A stretch of DNA of 64,000 nucleotides from Natrinema gelatinilyticum (GTDB taxonomy: Archaea; Halobacteriota; Halobacteria; Halobacteriales; Natrialbaceae). This document shows, one piece after another, positions 59,789-64,000 of the stretch. The stretch's first letter is position 1; the number at the start of each line of letters is the position of its first letter. Both the position numbers and the translations under genes were made by a program. The notes below the pieces were generated by a model. It searched no databases. It was not told the origin of the DNA and saw only the letters and a program-made list of their open reading frames with translations. The DNA lies in NCBI RefSeq assembly GCF_024266705.1, contig NZ_CP100756.1:3162001-3226000 (forward strand), read 5' to 3'.

Positions 59789-61303
59789 ATGACCCTGCAC
59801 GTGACGAACACGTTGACGGGCGAGAAAGAGCCGTTCGAGCCACGGGATCCCCAGAACGTCCTCCTCTACTACTGTGGCCTGACGGTCTCCGACCCGCCTC
59901 ACCTAGGCCACGCGCGGTCGTGGGTCCACGTCGACGTCATGCACCGGTGGCTCGAGCATCTCGGTTACGACGTTCGTCACGTCGAGAACTTCACGGACGT
60001 CAACGAGAAGATCGTCGCTCGAATCGGGGAGGACGACCTCGGAGAGAACGAACCCGTGGTCGCGGAGACCTACATCCAGCGGACGATCGACGACATGCGA
60101 TCGCTGAACCTCCTCAGGGCGGAGGTCTATCCCCGGGTTTCAGAGCACATTCCCGAAATCGTCGACCTGGTCGAAACCCTGGTCGAAAAGGGCTACGCCT
60201 ACGAATCGAACGGGTCGGTCTACTTCGACGTCACCAGCTTCGACGACTACGGCAAACTCTCGAACCAGGAACTCGACGAGATCGAATCACAGGGCGATCC
60301 CGACGAACGCTCGGAAAAGCGCAATCCGGCGGACTTCGCGCTCTGGAAGGCCGACGGCGTCGATCCAGAGGCCGTCGCAGAACACCGTCACGAGGGCGTC
60401 GACCAGGGGGGTGAGCCGCCGACGGGACTGACCTGGGATTCGCCGTGGGGCGAGGGTCGACCTGGCTGGCACATCGAGTGCTCGGCGATGAGCATGACTC
60501 ACCTCGGGGAGACGCTCGACGTTCACGCCGGCGGTCGTGATCTGGTCTTTCCCCATCACGAAAACGAAATCGCCCAGTCGGAAGCCGCCACAGGCAAAGA
60601 GTTCGCGAAGTACTGGCTCCACTGCGAACTCTTCCAGATGGACGACGAGAAGATGTCTTCGAGTCTGGGCAACTTCGTCACCGTCGACGAGGCGATCGAT
60701 CGGTGGGGGACGAACGTGATGCGAACGTTCCTGACCGCCGGTTCGTACAACAGCAAACAGCTCTACTCGGACGAGACGATCGCCGAGGCCGAAGAGCGTT
60801 GGGACCGCCTCGAGCGGGGGTACGAGGCGGCCGTCGACGCGCTCGACTCGCCCGACGCGAGATCGAAGACCGAGGACGGGACATTTCGCGATGAGATTTC
60901 GGGCGCGCGCGAGGCGTTCACGAACGCGATGAACGACGACTTCAATACGCGTGAGGCCCAGTCCGCATTACTGTCTGTCGTCACGGCGGTCAACCGCCAC
61001 CTCGAGCGGACTACAGATGCGGACAACGAGACGGACGGCTACGACTACCGCGGCCTCCGGCGGGCCGTCGAGACGTTCGACGAACTGGGCGGTGTTCTCG
61101 GCCTCTCCTTTACCGGCGACACGACCGGCACGGCAGAACTTGCTGGCGATGTGGTCGACCTAGTCCTCGAGGTCCGCACTCGAGAGCGAGACGCCGGCAA
61201 CTACGAACGTGCCGACGAATTGCGCGACGAGCTCGAGGCGCTCGGGATCGAAGTCCAAGATACCGACGAGGGGCCGACCTACCGGCTCCCGTCGGGCGAA
61301 TAA
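59789..61303 (+). CDS. cysS: Cysteinyl-tRNA synthetase
   Basis: A 504-residue class I synthetase. The Cys in YYCGLTVSDPPHLGHARSW binds the active-site zinc next to the HIGH-equivalent HLGH; further zinc ligands are in WHIECSAM and FPHHENE; KMSSSLGNF is the KMSKS loop. The anticodon-binding helical domain and DALR-like tail follow. Start is the ATG at 59789 (MTLHVTNTLT); the GTG three codons earlier is possible but less likely. Confidence 0.96.
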   Translation: MTLHVTNTLTGEKEPFEPRDPQNVLLYYCGLTVSDPPHLGHARSWVHVDVMHRWLEHLGYDVRHVENFTDVNEKIVARIGEDDLGENEPVVAETYIQRTIDDMRSLNLLRAEVYPRVSEHIPEIVDLVETLVEKGYAYESNGSVYFDVTSFDDYGKLSNQELDEIESQGDPDERSEKRNPADFALWKADGVDPEAVAEHRHEGVDQGGEPPTGLTWDSPWGEGRPGWHIECSAMSMTHLGETLDVHAGGRDLVFPHHENEIAQSEAATGKEFAKYWLHCELFQMDDEKMSSSLGNFVTVDEAIDRWGTNVMRTFLTAGSYNSKQLYSDETIAEAEERWDRLERGYEAAVDALDSPDARSKTEDGTFRDEISGAREAFTNAMNDDFNTREAQSALLSVVTAVNRHLERTTDADNETDGYDYRGLRRAVETFDELGGVLGLSFTGDTTGTAELAGDVVDLVLEVRTRERDAGNYERADELRDELEALGIEVQDTDEGPTYRLPSGE

Positions 61304-61381
61304 GGAATATCAGATCGCCGATTGTGACGGTCTCGTTGGCCGACCCGTTCACGTAGGTGGCGAACCTCGAGCCGTCAATGA

Positions 61382-61681
61382 ACAGCGGAACTGCTCGAGT
61401 CGAGCGACGAGGTCGCCCTCGACCGCACGACCGACGAGCGCAGTTCGCTCCGCTCCTCGCTCGAGTGCATGGAGTCGATCATCGACGATGTACTGGGATT
61501 CGACACGGCCGACGCGGTCGAGAAGACCGAATTGATTCCGCTGACGACGGCCGTCGAAACAGCGTGGGATCACGGCAACTACGGGGGACGAAGGTGGCGG
61601 CCGGTTCGACGTTCGGGACGTGTCACTGTGACAGGTGTCGCGACGAACGAGGCAGCAGTCGAGACGGTCATCAGGGAGTGA
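61382..61681 (+). pseudogene. Decayed gene fragment downstream of cysS
   Basis: One frame reads coherently from 61382 (TAELLESSDEVALDRTTDE, ERSSLRSSLECMESIIDDVL, DAVEKTELIPLTTAVETAWD) to a TGA at 61679-61681, with acidic, helical haloarchaeal composition. It has no start codon before the internal ATG at 61469; a stop lies at 61379-61381 and another at 61325. The frame therefore looks like the C-terminal remnant of a longer gene that lost its 5' part, or a 70-residue gene starting at 61469. I do not recognise the family. Confidence 0.45.
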
Positions 61682-61728
61682 AGACCACCGCGGCGCTTAT
61701 TTCCTCGAGTCTGGTCAGAGTGACTGAC

Positions 61729-62433
61729 ATGAATCGAAGGCTGTTCATCGGTGTGCTCGGGGTCGGGGCTTTCGGTACGGTAGCCGGCTGTCTCAGCAGC
61801 GGCGCCGACGATAGGCCGACGTTTTCTGCGACGCCGGCGCGCGTCTCCGAGGAAGCGGCGGGGGAGGCCGGCTATGGGTATCAGGGAACCAGAGAGCTGA
61901 CCGAAGGAGCGCAGGTCGGCGGCCAGGACATCGAGGTGACGAGCTATACCAGCGTTTACGATCGGGGTATCGAACTGTCCGCTGAGCGGTTCGGAGCGGG
62001 AGCCGTGAAGGCGGGCGTGTTCGGCGTGACCTCGCTCCCGCAGGTTACCGTGGGCGGAGAGGAGTATGACCCCGTCGGCGACCGCTCGACGAGGTTCCTC
62101 GCTGAGCGAGTACAAAGCCACTACGCGGGAATCGAAGTCGACAGGGCACTCGGCGGCCGTGCGCTCCAGGCGCTCGGTCAACGGTTTTCGTTCCAGGCGT
62201 ACGAGGGAACCGCGACGCTTCGGGGCGAGTACGACGTTCGCGTTCGGATCGACCTCACCCAGCGCGACCACGAGGACGACCACCTCGTCGTCGCAGCCGT
62301 GTATCCTGTCGCCGAACTCTTGCCGGGAGGTTCGGAACAGGGCAGGATCGATATCCTCACTCGAGGGCTCGAACAGTACGACGGTATTTCCGTCGATATC
62401 GTCGATCAGGACGGAAGTACCGGTGACACGTGA
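61729..62433 (+). CDS. Haloarchaeal lipoprotein, DUF6517-type
   Basis: A 234-residue secreted lipoprotein. MNRRLFIGVLG and VAGCLSSG give a short signal with Cys21. The mature part contains RVSEEAAGEAGYGYQGTREL, VTSYTSVYDRGIELSAERFG and AGVFGVTSLPQVTVGGEEYD, then GRALQALGQRFSFQAYEGTA, which matches the DUF6517 family known from many haloarchaeal surface lipoproteins. Role unknown. The ATG at 61729 directly precedes the signal; the open frame upstream is a shadow. Confidence 0.82.
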   Translation: MNRRLFIGVLGVGAFGTVAGCLSSGADDRPTFSATPARVSEEAAGEAGYGYQGTRELTEGAQVGGQDIEVTSYTSVYDRGIELSAERFGAGAVKAGVFGVTSLPQVTVGGEEYDPVGDRSTRFLAERVQSHYAGIEVDRALGGRALQALGQRFSFQAYEGTATLRGEYDVRVRIDLTQRDHEDDHLVVAAVYPVAELLPGGSEQGRIDILTRGLEQYDGISVDIVDQDGSTGDT

Positions 62434-62518
62434 GAAGACGAGTGACCGTAATCGAACTGGGACGACGTCGATCACTGTTGGCTCCGAGAAAATCGTCTCG
62501 ACGGAGTGTAACGACTGC

Positions 62519-63619
62519 CTACAGTCCGAGTGCAGTGGCTATCGGGAGTCCACTCGCGAGCGCACCGAGCAGGTAGCCACCGATGGCACCGCCGTTGAGC
62601 AGCGGCAATCCAGCGTGTGGGCGCCCTTTGAGCACCATGTGCATGAGAACGAGCAGTCCGCCGACAGTTCCGATCATCGCACCGAGCGCCGGCACGTTCA
62701 CCGTGATACCGGGGACTGCGGCCGTGGGGAGGTCGAGAAACGAAGCCGCGCTGGCGACGAGAACCGTCGGAATAACCGCGTCGCCGAGGCCGATGAACAG
62801 GGCGTCACGCTCGAGCGCGTCCGTCACGGAGTCCTCATCGGCGTTCGCACCCGAGCCGTCGGCATTCGCTTCTGAGCCGTCGTCAGTTCCGCCCGCCCTG
62901 CCGATGTTGCCAGCATCGCCGACAGCGTTTGCGTCGGTTGCGGATTGGTCGGTTGTGACAGCGTCGCCGCCGTCGCTCTCGAGGACACCGTCCGTACTCC
63001 CCGCGGCGAGATAGGAGTACGAGAGCGTCGTCGGAACGACGAGGACGACAGGAATTTTGAGGTCCATTACGCCTTCAGCGAGATCCAGCATGTGTTCGGT
63101 GCCGTAGACGCTGATAGCGTCGTAGACAGCCAGTACCGTGAGTAACAGTATCGTCGGAAGAATGCCGAAGCTGATACCGAACAACGCCGCAGCGCCGGCT
63201 CCCATCACGACCCCCGCGCTATCGATCACGTACCACTCGGGATACCACAGGAGCGCCGCACCGACGCCGAGCGCGGCGGCGATGGCGAGGCCGTTCGCGA
63301 CAGCGTCCGAAACGAACGGCGAAACCACCGGGGGAACGAGTTCCGCGAAGACGTACCACGAAATCGTTACGCTCACCCCGACGAGCGAGAGCTTGATGAG
63401 CCACTCGAGATTGTATTTGAACGCAGCGAGCATGAGTCCAGTCGCGGCGAGCATAACCCCGAAATAGAGAACGCTGTTCGTCGGATTCTCGGGGTTCTCG
63501 ACGGCCTGCCGACCCGATTCGTCGAACGGCTCGATCAGCGCAAGCGCACCGACTTGAACGCCGAGGAACAACAGCACCGTCAGCCCCACGGCGGCGAGAA
63601 CCCGCGTCCGGTCGTTCAT
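62519..63619 (-). CDS. Presenilin-like A22 intramembrane aspartyl protease
   Basis: A 366-residue membrane protease. Catalytic Asp167 lies in VLAVYDAISVYGTEHMLDLA and Asp280 in FIGLGDAVIPTVLV; a PAL-like site may be GLPLLN near 338-343. About nine helices are predicted by eye. The loop between the two catalytic helices (207-270) is a long Asp/Ala/Gly-rich acidic insert. The ATG at 63619 (MNDRTRVLAAVG) is chosen over one 63 bases upstream. It cleaves transmembrane segments such as signal peptides; natural substrates unknown. Confidence 0.9.
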   Translation of the reverse strand: MNDRTRVLAAVGLTVLLFLGVQVGALALIEPFDESGRQAVENPENPTNSVLYFGVMLAATGLMLAAFKYNLEWLIKLSLVGVSVTISWYVFAELVPPVVSPFVSDAVANGLAIAAALGVGAALLWYPEWYVIDSAGVVMGAGAAALFGISFGILPTILLLTVLAVYDAISVYGTEHMLDLAEGVMDLKIPVVLVVPTTLSYSYLAAGSTDGVLESDGGDAVTTDQSATDANAVGDAGNIGRAGGTDDGSEANADGSGANADEDSVTDALERDALFIGLGDAVIPTVLVASAASFLDLPTAAVPGITVNVPALGAMIGTVGGLLVLMHMVLKGRPHAGLPLLNGGAIGGYLLGALASGLPIATALGL

Positions 63620-63728
63620 GACGCGACATTGGCACTCCGCTCGTATTGGCTTTTCCACTCCGCGTTCGCGCCGACGTGTCACCTGTTATCGCCTGTTTCG
63701 TCTGAATTCGTCCGAAAACGAGGTCGGA

Positions 63729-63989
63729 TTATCGCGCGTACAGCGTCGACCCGACGAGCGACGGCAGGTGCACGTCATCGTCCGGCGTCACGGCCAGGTA
63801 TGGTCTCGAGACGGGGCCGAACACGTCGACGACGCGTCCGACCTCCTCGAGGGAGTCATCGAGGACTATCGTCCCGATGTCGTCGCGGTGTTCGTCGCCG
63901 TCGTCGGTCGCTCCGTCTCCGTCGGGGGCATCCGCTCGTAAGACGGCGAGCCCCTGTGCGGTGCGAACGACTGCGCCGACCCTGTGCAT
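63729..63989 (-). CDS. gar1: H/ACA ribonucleoprotein protein Gar1
   Basis: An 86-residue Gar1-like protein. MHRVGAVVRTAQGLAVLRAD, then DIGTIVLDDSLEEVGRVVDV and FGPVSRPYLAVTPDD, form the six-stranded barrel that contacts Cbf5 in H/ACA RNPs for rRNA pseudouridylation. An acidic loop replaces the RGG tails of eukaryotic Gar1. It is complete; only 11 bases lie beyond its start. In haloarchaea the gene often follows srp19, which would lie outside the window. Confidence 0.9.
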   Translation of the reverse strand: MHRVGAVVRTAQGLAVLRADAPDGDGATDDGDEHRDDIGTIVLDDSLEEVGRVVDVFGPVSRPYLAVTPDDDVHLPSLVGSTLYAR

Positions 63990-64000
63990 CTCACTCGCGC

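Noticed and set aside
1..64000. Search for tRNA, rRNA, RNase P and SRP RNA
   Set aside because: A few GTTCGAATC-like strings occur (for example near 2971 and 24881), but none is flanked by tRNA stems; no rRNA, no RNase P signature and no SRP RNA-like core was seen.
1..64000. CRISPR arrays and cas genes
   Set aside because: No regularly spaced 25-40 bp repeats. The only tandem repeats are the 26-bp and 129-bp duplications, which have no spacers.

Overview
The window is a chromosomal segment of a haloarchaeon, most likely of the Natrinema/Haloterrigena/Natronorubrum type. The evidence is the high-GC, strongly acidic coding sequence, leaderless genes with a TATA box about 26-30 bases upstream, archaeal informational proteins (Rpo11, Gar1, diphthamide synthase, GatA/GatC), haloarchaea-restricted families (salactin, HalX, Bat-type HTH, DUF2249, many small zinc fingers) and Tat-type lipoproteins. 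I see no rRNA, no convincing tRNA and no CRISPR array.

Layout. 1-5.2 kb: the end of a membrane-anchored iron-sulfur respiratory module (NrfD-type anchor, cut by the window edge, plus a four-cluster ferredoxin subunit), a Bat-type regulator, three consecutive DUF2249 genes and a tiny treble-clef protein. 5.3-11.2 kb: an alpha/beta hydrolase, an accessory stretch with a palindromic repeat and a 41-residue zinc finger, gatC-gatA, an FNT-family channel, a winged-helix protein and an NRDE protein. 11.3-17.2 kb: menaquinone genes menE-menC-menA and menB around a Tat lipoprotein. 17.3-24.3 kb: an RND exporter opposite a TrmB-type regulator, then a Tfx-type regulator divergent from the tungstate/molybdate transporter wtpABC. 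24.7-28.6 kb: menD-menF and a small sulfite-oxidase-fold molybdoprotein. 29.5-30.8 kb: an MFS exporter whose base and codon use differ from its neighbours. 31-37 kb: housekeeping genes (hisF, rpoL, a rhomboid protease, a METTL5-like methyltransferase, zinc ribbons). 37.1-39.2 kb: the actin homologue salactin and a four-helix membrane protein. 39.4-39.9 kb: a hairpin-rich region with no believable gene. 40-46.5 kb: a HalX response regulator, dph2, a DUF7344-type regulator, an MBL-fold hydrolase, a repeat-containing coiled-coil protein and a HisG-like protein. 46.7-49 kb: a Xer-type recombinase with its DUF5805-type partner and an IS200/IS605-type remnant. 49-57.1 kb: two paralogous pairs of membrane PH-domain proteins flanking a CNNM protein, UspA and fumarase. 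57.3-64 kb: an enoyl-CoA hydratase, BolA, NifU, cysS, a DUF6517-type lipoprotein, a presenilin-like protease and gar1.

How it fits together. Three menaquinone loci, the NrfD/FeS module, the sulfite-oxidase-like protein and the tungstate/molybdate transporter with its Tfx regulator form a theme of quinone- and pterin-cofactor respiration. The more unusual observations are: (i) two copies, 52 kb apart, of an 85-bp palindromic repeat whose core is inverted relative to its arms; (ii) a repeated CGAA-N4-TTCG operator around the Bat-type regulator and the DUF2249 genes; (iii) the run of hairpins at 39.4-39.9 kb; (iv) dispersed solo ends of IS200/IS605-type elements, one of which supplies the stop codon of dph2; (v) a REP-like palindromic insertion inside menB; and (vi) the duplicated PH-domain operons. 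Everything was read by eye; no database search was run.
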